Positions 15,447 to 23,543 of a stretch of 32,371 bases of DNA are shown here, piece after piece; within the stretch, counting starts at the first letter, position 1; each line of letters opens with the position of its first letter. A program made the position numbers and the translations under genes. The notes under the pieces are model-generated. The model was not told the origin of the DNA. It worked only from the letters and a program-made list of their open reading frames with translations, and made no database searches. Location of the stretch: contig JAQTLK010000017.1 in NCBI GenBank assembly GCA_028714955.1, forward strand, positions 1 through 32,371, written 5' to 3'. The DNA is from Sulfuricella sp. Lineage in GTDB: Bacteria; Pseudomonadota; Gammaproteobacteria; Burkholderiales; Sulfuricellaceae.

Positions 15447-18400
15447 ATGAATAAAGCCAAACTCAAAAGCTACGCCCCGCAAGCCCGCAAGGACTTCATC
15501 GCTGCCGTCACCACTCGTGCCAACCAGCTCGGCCTGTCCGAGCAAGGCGGCATGCTGGAAATTGCCCCGGCGGAAAAGGGCGGCGATGTCGTCATCATCG
15601 CCGGCCAGCCTTGGCCAGCCAAGGTGCAGGGCCAGCGCGAACAGCTCATCAAACGCATCCAGAAAGAGGGCTTCGCCCACACCATGGATGCGGTGGCCTA
15701 CACCTGGTTCAACCGCTTCGCCGCGCTGCGTTACATGGAGATCCATGACTACCTCGGCCACGGCCACCGGGCGCTCTCCAGCCGCGAAGGCGGTTTGCCG
15801 GAAATTCTCACCCATGCCGCCGACCTTGCCCAAAGTGGCGATCTGCCGGGGTTGAACGTCGCTAAAGTCACCGAACTCAAGCTCGCCGGCAACAAGGATG
15901 GCGAACTCTACAAAATGCTGCTGGTCGCCCAGTGCAACGCGCTCTCCCGCGCCATGCCTTTCCTGTTCGAGCGCATCGACGACGAAACCGAACTGCTGCT
16001 GCCCGACAACCTGCTGCGCACCGATTCCATCATCGCCAAGGTGGTGGCAGCCATCCCCGAGGAAGACTGGCAGCAAGTGGAAATCATCGGCTGGCTCTAC
16101 CAGTTCTACATCAGCGAGAAAAAGGATGAAGTGATCGGCAAGGTGGTCAAGAGCGAGGACATCCCCGCCGCAACCCAACTTTTCACCCCCAACTGGATCG
16201 TGCAATACCTGGTGCAGAACAGTGTCGGTCGCCTGTGGCTGATGGCAAATCCCGCCTCGACCTTGAAAAGCCAGTGGCCATATTACATTCAACCCGCTGA
16301 GCAGACGCCCGAAGTACAGGCACAACTCGATGCGCTGATTCAAACTAGGATGAGCGAGGATGGCGGCAGCCTCAACCCCGAAACCATCACCATGCTCGAC
16401 CCGGCCTGTGGCAGCGGCCACATTCTGGTGGTGGCCTATGACGTGCTCAAGGCCATCTACCTGGAGCGCGGCTACCAACCCAGAGCCATCCCGCGCCTGA
16501 TACTGGAAAAGAACCTCTACGGCCTGGACATTGATGACCGCGCTGCGCAACTGGCGGGCTTCGCGTTACTGATGAAGGCTCGCGCCGACGATAGGCGGCT
16601 GCTCGACAACCCGCCCAAGCTCAACGTGCTGGCATTGCAGGAGAGCAAGGGGCTGAACGCAGATGAAATCATTCAAGCCTTGCAATCTGTCGCCGTTGGT
16701 CGGGTTAGCCCGCAGGGCGTAACCCGACAATCCAGCGTCGAATTCGGTGACACCGACCTTTACCCCGGCACGCTTCCGCAAATGAGCCTCGGCGAAACGG
16801 CGGCGAAAACGTCGGGTTACGCTGCGCTAACCCGACCTACGATTGCCGTCCTGATCGACATCTTCGTCCATGCCAAGACCTTCGGCTCGCTGATCCAGAT
16901 TACACAGGATCTGAATGTAAAATTGGCGGCGCTAGCCGAGGACTTGCAGCAGGCCATCCAGAGCGGTGACCTCTATGCCCAATCGGCGGCGCAGGACCTG
17001 TTGCCACTGGTGAGGCAAGCGTTGATGCTGGGAATGAAGTTCGACGCGGTGGTGGCGAATCCGCCATATATGGGCAGCGGTGGGATGAACGCCATAGTGA
17101 AGAAGTTCGCCGCAACCCATTTCCCGGATGGCAAGAGCGACCTCTTCGCCTGCTTCATAGAGCGGGGCTACACCCTGACCAGAACTGGTGGTTTCAGTGC
17201 GATGGTTACCATGCAGAGTTGGATGTTCCTGTCGTCGTTCCAGAGCATGCGGGAGCGCATGCTGCAATCAAAAACGATCCTCTCGATGACCCAGATTGGC
17301 TTCAATAGTTTTCCGGCCCTCAATTCAAAATTCGCACTAGCGACAGCGTTCTCACTTTGGAACAACTATCTACCGGGCTACAGGGGCACCTTTGTAAACC
17401 TGAATGATGCGGGTCAGTCAGAAGACAAGAGAGCGGTCTTTCTTAGAAGAGATCCCGCCAATCAGTTTGAAGTCTCGGCTAGTGAATTCTGTAAAATACC
17501 CGGGGGGCCAATCACTTATTGGATTTCTCCAAGCTTCCTCCGGATGTTCGTGGAGAATGAGTCGCTTGGCGGCGTTGTCGAAGCGAAGCAAGGAATCGCT
17601 ACAGCTGACAACGGGCGATTTGTGAGGCTTTGGCCAGAGGTAGCATTAAGCAATATTGGGTTCGGCATCTCATCCAGCGAGAAGGCGAAAGATACTAGTT
17701 TTCGTTGGTTCCCATACAATAAGGGCGGAGAGTATCGGAAGTGGTACGGAAATCATCAGTGGATACTCGACTGGGAGAATGGCGGCCGCGAACTGGTCGC
17801 TTTCCCAAAATCCGTTGTAAGAAACACGGATTACCAATTCAGATCTAGCATCTCGTGGTCTGATGTGGCGTTCACAAATGCGTTTCGGTGGTATCCAGAG
17901 GGGTTCTTGTTCGATTCGACAGGACACTCGGCGTTCCCGAATGAGCGATGTACGAAAGAGGCTCTAATCGCCTTCTGCAACAACAAATTTGTACGAGAAG
18001 CTGCCCAAACTCTAAACCCGACGATGCATTTCCACGTTGGGTACTTTAATATTTTGCCTGCCGCGCTCTCTAAACAGAAAGAGGTCAGCCAGATCGCGTG
18101 CCGATTAATTGATTTGGCATGTGTCGATTGGAACGCCTACGAGCGCTCTTGGAACTTCCAATCCATCCCTCTCCTGACCGTACCCCAAGATCCAAGAACC
18201 ACCCTCGAATCCAGCTATACAGATTGGGTCACAAGTAACCACGGAACCGTCGTAGAAATGAAGCGTCTCGAAGAGGAAAACAACCGCCTCTTCATCGACG
18301 CCTACGGCCTGGGCGAAGAGCTCACCCCCGAAGTCCCCATCGAGCAGATCACCCTCACTGTGAACCCCGCCTACCGCTATGGCGGCAAGCTCACGGTCGA

Positions 18401-19175
18401 GGAGCAGTGGACGCGCTTCCGCCAGGACACCATGGGGGAGCTGGTCTCCTACGCCATCGGCTGCATGATGGGGCGCTACAGCCTGGACGAGCCCGGCCTG
18501 ATCTACGCCCATGCCGGCAACATTGGCTTTGACCCAACCCGCTATTCGACTTTCCCTGCCGACGCCGACGGCATCGTGCCGCTCACCGACGAACTCTGGT
18601 TCGAGGACGATGCCGCCAACCATATCCGCGAATTCCTGCTGGCCACGTGGGGTGCCGAGACACTGGATGAGAACATGGCCTGGCTGGCGGAAAGCCTGGG
18701 CAAGAAGGGCAACGAAACCCCGGAAGAGACCATCCGTCGCTACCTCGCCGGCAGCTTCTTCAAAAATCACCTGCAAACCTACAAGAAGCGCCCCATCTAC
18801 TGGCTTTTCTCCAGCGGCAAACAGGGCGCTTTCCAGGCTTTGGTCTATCTGCACCGCTACCACGAAGGCACCTTGGCTCGAATGCGCAGCGAATACGTCG
18901 TGCCCCTCACTGGCAAAATCCAGTCCCGCATCGAGATGCTGACCAAGGATGCCGAAGCCGCTACCTCAACCGCCACCCGCAACAAGCTCAACAAGGAAAT
19001 CGAAGCGCTGCGCAAGAAACACGTCGAACTATTGTCCTACGATGAAAAGCTCCGTCACTACGCTGACATGCGCATCCAATTGGATTTGGATGATGGGGTG
19101 AAGGTGAATTACGGCAAGTTCGGGGATTTGCTGGTGGAAGTGAAGGCGGTGACGGGAGGGGCAAGTGATGACTAA
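15447..19175 (+). CDS. pglX: BREX site-specific adenine-N6 DNA methyltransferase PglX
   Basis: Modifies host DNA at the BREX motif with S-adenosylmethionine and also takes part in phage restriction. Methylase motif I DPACGSG starts at residue 318 and the catalytic NPPY is residues 538-541, as in N6-adenine methylases. The 1242-residue length is normal for PglX. ATG 15447 has AAGAAGG just upstream and follows brxC by nine bases. Two oddities: about residues 418-464 are encoded by two in-frame REP-like palindromes and the segment between them, and about residues 611-928, the expected target-recognition region, is encoded by DNA of clearly lower GC than both flanks. No frameshift is seen, so the gene should be functional. 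Its end overlaps the next gene by eight bases. Confidence 0.96.
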   Translation: MNKAKLKSYAPQARKDFIAAVTTRANQLGLSEQGGMLEIAPAEKGGDVVIIAGQPWPAKVQGQREQLIKRIQKEGFAHTMDAVAYTWFNRFAALRYMEIHDYLGHGHRALSSREGGLPEILTHAADLAQSGDLPGLNVAKVTELKLAGNKDGELYKMLLVAQCNALSRAMPFLFERIDDETELLLPDNLLRTDSIIAKVVAAIPEEDWQQVEIIGWLYQFYISEKKDEVIGKVVKSEDIPAATQLFTPNWIVQYLVQNSVGRLWLMANPASTLKSQWPYYIQPAEQTPEVQAQLDALIQTRMSEDGGSLNPETITMLDPACGSGHILVVAYDVLKAIYLERGYQPRAIPRLILEKNLYGLDIDDRAAQLAGFALLMKARADDRRLLDNPPKLNVLALQESKGLNADEIIQALQSVAVGRVSPQGVTRQSSVEFGDTDLYPGTLPQMSLGETAAKTSGYAALTRPTIAVLIDIFVHAKTFGSLIQITQDLNVKLAALAEDLQQAIQSGDLYAQSAAQDLLPLVRQALMLGMKFDAVVANPPYMGSGGMNAIVKKFAATHFPDGKSDLFACFIERGYTLTRTGGFSAMVTMQSWMFLSSFQSMRERMLQSKTILSMTQIGFNSFPALNSKFALATAFSLWNNYLPGYRGTFVNLNDAGQSEDKRAVFLRRDPANQFEVSASEFCKIPGGPITYWISPSFLRMFVENESLGGVVEAKQGIATADNGRFVRLWPEVALSNIGFGISSSEKAKDTSFRWFPYNKGGEYRKWYGNHQWILDWENGGRELVAFPKSVVRNTDYQFRSSISWSDVAFTNAFRWYPEGFLFDSTGHSAFPNERCTKEALIAFCNNKFVREAAQTLNPTMHFHVGYFNILPAALSKQKEVSQIACRLIDLACVDWNAYERSWNFQSIPLLTVPQDPRTTLESSYTDWVTSNHGTVVEMKRLEEENNRLFIDAYGLGEELTPEVPIEQITLTVNPAYRYGGKLTVEEQWTRFRQDTMGELVSYAIGCMMGRYSLDEPGLIYAHAGNIGFDPTRYSTFPADADGIVPLTDELWFEDDAANHIREFLLATWGAETLDENMAWLAESLGKKGNETPEETIRRYLAGSFFKNHLQTYKKRPIYWLFSSGKQGAFQALVYLHRYHEGTLARMRSEYVVPLTGKIQSRIEMLTKDAEAATSTATRNKLNKEIEALRKKHVELLSYDEKLRHYADMRIQLDLDDGVKVNYGKFGDLLVEVKAVTGGASDD
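16699..16836. repeat. Pair of REP-like palindromes inside pglX
   Basis: Both units have the same perfect 9-base arms, GTCGGGTTA and TAACCCGAC. Unit 1 is 16699-16728, with an inner GCCC/GGGC stem; unit 2 is 16811-16836. The spacer is 82 bases. The flanking tail (GG before unit 1, CC plus TACG after unit 2) shows that they face opposite ways, like a bacterial interspersed mosaic element. The span is 138 bases, a multiple of three, and contains no stop in the pglX frame. Confidence 0.85.
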
Positions 19176-19878
19176 CGTTTCTTTTACCCTGCCAAGCTGG
19201 AATGAGTGGCTGAAGGGCAGTTCGTTTGTGAGCGCAAAGATTGGGGACGCCGACGAGGGCAACATTCGGGACTATTTTTCTCGGGTTCACGCTGCAACTG
19301 AGGCTTTGTTAAGACAAATTCTTTTCGTTGGGTTCCGACTGAACCGCGTGACCTATGCAGACGCAAACAACTGGCTTTATCACAACGACATTACACCCGA
19401 TCGGCAAAAATATTCGGCCCTGATTAACATACTGTTCAAGGGACAACAAAAGTCGTGGGACGAGATCATTCAGTCGCAACAAGATCTAGGGGAGTTGTGG
19501 TCATTGTGGATTGACTATGCGAAGGTCATCAGGAACCATGTGTTGCACGGAATTCGATCACATGACGACCACGCACTTCAGACCGTTACTCTTATCAATA
19601 AGGCATTGATGATGAGCCTGGATAAGGCTTTCCTCCCCGTGGTTGGTGGGCACATTTCAGGTGCACTTACGGCGTTCAACCCTCGTTTACCCAGAGGAAC
19701 AAAAGGACTTGACATTGCAAAGCTGGCTGGTCTGAAAAAGCCAGGCAAACGACCGACGCCAGCCAAAGATGTACTCCAGCGAATGAAGGCAATCCGACTC
19801 TTTACGGCTGTCGAAGACTTGTCTCTACAGCGAGGCGAGAATGATGAGCACGTCAAAGGTGGGGGTGCGGATGACTGA
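19168..19878 (+). CDS. HEPN-like protein inserted in the BREX operon
   Basis: A 236-residue protein with no confident family name. Helical sequence around YFSRVHAATEALLRQIL followed by YAKVIRNHVLHG is the pattern of HEPN domains, whose R-x4-6-H motif forms the RNase site. Here R122 and H127 give R-x4-H exactly. HEPN proteins are often toxins or abortive-infection RNases; some are inactive structural proteins, so the function is a prediction. The ATG at 19168 has GGGAGGG at 19154-19160; a GTG at 19165 is less likely. It overlaps pglX by eight bases and the next gene by eight, so it is translated as part of the operon. The C-terminus (GGGADD) copies the end of PglX (GGASDD). It is not part of the standard BREX set. 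Confidence 0.7.
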   Translation: MTNVSFTLPSWNEWLKGSSFVSAKIGDADEGNIRDYFSRVHAATEALLRQILFVGFRLNRVTYADANNWLYHNDITPDRQKYSALINILFKGQQKSWDEIIQSQQDLGELWSLWIDYAKVIRNHVLHGIRSHDDHALQTVTLINKALMMSLDKAFLPVVGGHISGALTAFNPRLPRGTKGLDIAKLAGLKKPGKRPTPAKDVLQRMKAIRLFTAVEDLSLQRGENDEHVKGGGADD

Positions 19879-20926
19879 TCAACTCGCATTGCCAGTGGAA
19901 TACGCATCGTGGCTGGCTTCGCTGAAACAGCGCATCCAGTCGGCTCAGCAACGAGCCACGCTCTCCGTTAACCGCGAACTGGTGCTGCTCTATTGGCAGA
20001 TCGGCAAGGACATTTTGGAACGGCAGCAGAATCAGGGCTGGGGAGCCAAGGTGATCGACCGGCTGGCCAAAGACCTGACTGTCGCGTTCCCGGATATGAA
20101 AGGATTCTCACGCCGGAATCTGCTCTACATGCGGAGTTTTGCCGAGGAATGGCCGGACCTGGAATTTGTGCAACAGGCTGTTGCACAATTGCCTTGGGGA
20201 CAAAACCTTTTGCTGCTTACCAAGCTCAAAGTCCGCGAGGAGCGCGAATGGTATGCCGCCAAGGCCATTGAACATGGCTGGTCGCGCAATGTGATGTGGC
20301 ACCACATTTCCACCCATCTGCACCAGCGTTCCGGCAATGCCGTGACCAACTTTGACAAGCGCTTGCCGTCGCCAGATTCCGAACTGGCGCAGCAGACCTT
20401 GAAAGATCCCTATCTATTCGATTTTCTAGGCGTTTCGAATGAAGCATTGGAACGGGAAATCGAGGGGGCGATGACGCGCCACGTGACCAAGCTGTTGATG
20501 GAGCTGGGTGAGGGCTTCGCTTTTGCCGGCCGCCAGGTGCATGTGGAGGTGGCGGGGGAAGACTTTTACATCGACCTGCTATTTTACAACTACCGCCTGC
20601 ATCGCTTTATGGTGGTGGAACTCAAGGGTGGTGCCTTCAAGCCGGAACATGCCGGGCAGCTCAATTTCTACGTCACCCTGGTGGATGAGCACCTGAAAAG
20701 CGAGGACGACAAACCAACCATCGGTCTGTTGCTCTGCAAACAGCAGCATCGCATCGTTGCCGAATATGCTTTGCGTGGAATGACACAGCCAATAGGCATT
20801 GCGGAATACAAGCTGGAATTGCCGGAAGAGCTGGCCCGCTATCTGCCAAGCATCGAACAAATCGAGGCGGAATTACAGACAGAGGATCTCGATGAACATG
20901 AGGAAGGCAAGGGAGAACCACTGTGA
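19871..20926 (+). CDS. DUF1016/YhcG-type PD-(D/E)XK nuclease
   Basis: A 351-residue protein with an N-terminal helical DUF1016 domain (LYWQIGKDI, FSRRNLLYMRSFAEEWP) and a C-terminal nuclease domain. The PD-(D/E)XK core is visible as YIDLLFYN with D235 and VVELKGG with E250 and K252, followed by GQLNFYV. All the catalytic positions are present. Members of this family are found beside restriction-modification genes and in defence islands, probably as DNA nucleases. I chose ATG 19871, giving an eight-base overlap with the gene before; the frame also allows ATG 19841 with a GAGGCGAG-like site upstream, adding ten residues. It overlaps pglZ by four bases (GTGA). An accessory restriction activity for this BREX locus is likely but unproven. 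Confidence 0.88.
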   Translation: MTDQLALPVEYASWLASLKQRIQSAQQRATLSVNRELVLLYWQIGKDILERQQNQGWGAKVIDRLAKDLTVAFPDMKGFSRRNLLYMRSFAEEWPDLEFVQQAVAQLPWGQNLLLLTKLKVREEREWYAAKAIEHGWSRNVMWHHISTHLHQRSGNAVTNFDKRLPSPDSELAQQTLKDPYLFDFLGVSNEALEREIEGAMTRHVTKLLMELGEGFAFAGRQVHVEVAGEDFYIDLLFYNYRLHRFMVVELKGGAFKPEHAGQLNFYVTLVDEHLKSEDDKPTIGLLLCKQQHRIVAEYALRGMTQPIGIAEYKLELPEELARYLPSIEQIEAELQTEDLDEHEEGKGEPL

Positions 20927-23535
20927 GCACCCAAAGAATTGCCGACTCCCTGAACGCCTTGTTTGCCACCCAACGGGTGATTTTCTGGCACGATCCCGAA
21001 GGCGAATTTGCCTTGGCAGTGAACTCGTTGCCATTGGATGGGGTGAGCCTGCTTAGGCTGGATGAGATTCCTGCGCTCAAGGTCAAGCTGGATCTGGAAC
21101 GTGATGGCAATGCAGGCAAGTGGCTGCTTTACAGCCCCGCTGGAGAGCCAGAGCCGTCGCTTGACTGGTTGCTGGATATAAGGCTGCGCAGCAAAACCTT
21201 CCGTGCAGATAGCACTTCTATCCTGTTGGAAGACCTGGGCCTGGTTTCGCAGACACTACGCTCACATCTCAAAGAACGATCCAAATTCCTGAAGGCCAAG
21301 GATCGTGTCGATCGCCTGAAGCGTTGGGTGATGCCGACTGACACGCCAGAGGACCTTGACCTGAAAATGCTGGCCGTTATGGCGCGTGCCGATCAGCCAG
21401 AGTTTTTTGCGATTCTGCTGCGGCTCTTTTCCGGCTTGGTGGTGGACGGGGTGGGGAGTATTGATAATGTTTCCAAAGCTTGGCAGGAAATCGTCAGCAA
21501 TGAGCTGGAGCCAGCCTTCTGGAGCCTGGTAAAGCAGGAGCTGGGCTATTCGGAAACTGCTCCGAGCCTGCGTGATTTGCTGTTCAGAATTCTGGTCACT
21601 GACTTTGCCCGTTCACTCCAGGGTGCGTGTCCTGGACAGTTGGGGCATTTCATCCTGACCGACAAGTCCCTGGCCGCCAATGCGGCGGTGTTCGCCTCCC
21701 GCTGGCGTTCGGATATGGCGCATTTCTCCAGCTATAACGCCTTGTCTGCGGCTGTTGCCAAGGAACTTGGCCTGAATAATCTGCTTATGGCCCTTACAGC
21801 TGAGTCTTTGGCGGATGCCATGTCGTTTGAGGCGGTGGAACAACGCATCATCAAGGACCTGAAGGATAGAATCATTGCTGGCGCCGGTGCCGGAATGGAT
21901 TCCATCCGTACATTGATCGCCAGACGGCGAGATGGTCATTGGGCCAATCGTCTACTGGCACAGGGCAATGACGTCACGCGGGCACTCGCAGCCAGCTACG
22001 ATGCCCTGGAAGCCGCAGCAGGCTTCTTTGAGCTTAAGGCTCAGTATGGCGCAGGATTCAGCTTTACCGATGCCAATGCCGGGCTGTTGGCTTATCAGTC
22101 TGATTTATTCCGTTTCGATCAACTTTACCGTCAATGCAATCATGCAGCAGATGCCGTGGAGCCGATGGGATGGGCCGTACTGCATGAACTGCGTGAGCGT
22201 GTAGAGAATGTTTATTCCGGATGGTTCGTCCCTGATCTGTCGTCCGCCTGGAGCAAGGTGCTGGAAGGCGAAGGTGGGTTGCTAAGCACCTGGAAAATCC
22301 AGGGCATGGTGAATCAGCAAGATTTCTATGTACGCCAGGTCAAACCCTTACTGGATGCTGGAACCAAACGGGTATTCGTGGTTATTTCCGATGCTTTCCG
22401 TTATGAGGTGGCTGAAGAACTGGCAAGAGACATCAACAGCCGTAGTCGTTTCAAGGCGGCTCTTTCTTCGATGCTGGGTGTCCTGCCCAGCTACACCACG
22501 CTGGGTATGGCGGCGTTATTGCCGCATGACAAGCTGGCCTACAAGCTGAACGCCAATCTTGATGTTGCTGCCGATGGTGCACCGGTGGCAACGGTGGAGC
22601 AACGTAGCAGCCATCTTGAACGCTATGAAGGTGTGGCGATCAAGGCGGAAGATTTGTTGGCGCTTGGCAAGGACAAGGGACGCGAGTTTGTTCGCGATCG
22701 TCGCCTGATTTATATCTACCATGACCGTATCGACATGATTGGCGACAAGCAGGCTTCAGAGACCAAGACCTTTGAAGCCGTGGCGGATACCTTGGTTGAA
22801 CTCGGGCAGTTGGCCAATTTCATCATCAACAGCCTTAACGGGTCGATTGTTCTGATTACGGCAGATCATGGTTTCATGTATCAGGAGTCTGCACTTGATA
22901 TGGCTGACAAATCCGCACTGGATGAAAAACCCAGCGGGACGCTCAAGGCGAAGAAGCGCTATCTGATTGGCCAAGGGATAGGCAAGAGCTCCAAGGCCTG
23001 GGCTGGAAATACTGCTGTTACGGCAGATACTGATGTCGGCGAAGGAAGCCTGGATTTCTGGGTGCCGAAGGGTGCTGCGCGTTTCCATTTTGCTGGCGGT
23101 GCGCGTTTTGTCCATGGCAGTGCCATGCCGCAGGAGATTGTTGTTCCGGTGATCACCTTGCGCGAAAGTGAATCTGACAAAGCCAAGACGCGCCCTGTCG
23201 ATTTCAGCCTGCTTGGTGCATCCAATAAGGTGGTAACCAACAAGCAAAGATTCGAGTTTATTCAGACAGAAGCCGTTTCAGAAAGAGTGCTGCCGCGCAC
23301 AGTGTTGCTCTCGCTACGCGATGGCGATACGTTGATCAGCGATGAACAGTCTCTGTCGTTCGATAGCGCCTCTCAGTTGATGGATGAACGTAAGCGTTCG
23401 GTGATCCTGACTATCCTTGCAGGCAATTATGATCGCAACAAAGAGCACTTCCTGATTGCCCGCGACGCACAAACCAAGGTGGAAGTGCTGCGCCAACCAT
23501 TGAAGGTGGACCTGGCCTTCGCTAACGATTTTTAA
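20923..23535 (+). CDS. pglZ: BREX alkaline-phosphatase-fold protein PglZ (type 1, PglZ-A)
   Basis: Core BREX protein of the alkaline phosphatase superfamily, 870 residues. The N-terminus (FWHDPEGEF) is typical of PglZ of type 1 BREX. Metal-site motifs are visible: VVISDAFRYE with D490, SYTTLGMAALLP with the likely nucleophile threonine, and ITADHGF with D648 and H649. Their presence suggests an intact metal-dependent phosphatase or nuclease-like centre; the natural substrate is unknown. GTG 20923 overlaps the end of the nuclease gene by four bases and has GGGAG at 20911-20915. PglZ is the signature gene of BREX and normally follows pglX directly; here two genes lie between. Confidence 0.95.
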   Translation: MSTQRIADSLNALFATQRVIFWHDPEGEFALAVNSLPLDGVSLLRLDEIPALKVKLDLERDGNAGKWLLYSPAGEPEPSLDWLLDIRLRSKTFRADSTSILLEDLGLVSQTLRSHLKERSKFLKAKDRVDRLKRWVMPTDTPEDLDLKMLAVMARADQPEFFAILLRLFSGLVVDGVGSIDNVSKAWQEIVSNELEPAFWSLVKQELGYSETAPSLRDLLFRILVTDFARSLQGACPGQLGHFILTDKSLAANAAVFASRWRSDMAHFSSYNALSAAVAKELGLNNLLMALTAESLADAMSFEAVEQRIIKDLKDRIIAGAGAGMDSIRTLIARRRDGHWANRLLAQGNDVTRALAASYDALEAAAGFFELKAQYGAGFSFTDANAGLLAYQSDLFRFDQLYRQCNHAADAVEPMGWAVLHELRERVENVYSGWFVPDLSSAWSKVLEGEGGLLSTWKIQGMVNQQDFYVRQVKPLLDAGTKRVFVVISDAFRYEVAEELARDINSRSRFKAALSSMLGVLPSYTTLGMAALLPHDKLAYKLNANLDVAADGAPVATVEQRSSHLERYEGVAIKAEDLLALGKDKGREFVRDRRLIYIYHDRIDMIGDKQASETKTFEAVADTLVELGQLANFIINSLNGSIVLITADHGFMYQESALDMADKSALDEKPSGTLKAKKRYLIGQGIGKSSKAWAGNTAVTADTDVGEGSLDFWVPKGAARFHFAGGARFVHGSAMPQEIVVPVITLRESESDKAKTRPVDFSLLGASNKVVTNKQRFEFIQTEAVSERVLPRTVLLSLRDGDTLISDEQSLSFDSASQLMDERKRSVILTILAGNYDRNKEHFLIARDAQTKVEVLRQPLKVDLAFANDF

Positions 23536-23543
23536 GGTAATGT

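Noticed and set aside
15120-16550. 476-codon ORF on the minus strand
   Set aside because: It is the antisense shadow of brxC and pglX, whose frames carry clear family motifs.
17502-17507. G6 run in pglX as a phase-variation tract
   Set aside because: Too short for a convincing slippage tract, and the frame is intact.
18105-18863. 252-codon ORF on the minus strand
   Set aside because: Antisense of the conserved PglX C-terminal half with GC-rich third positions; no family pattern.
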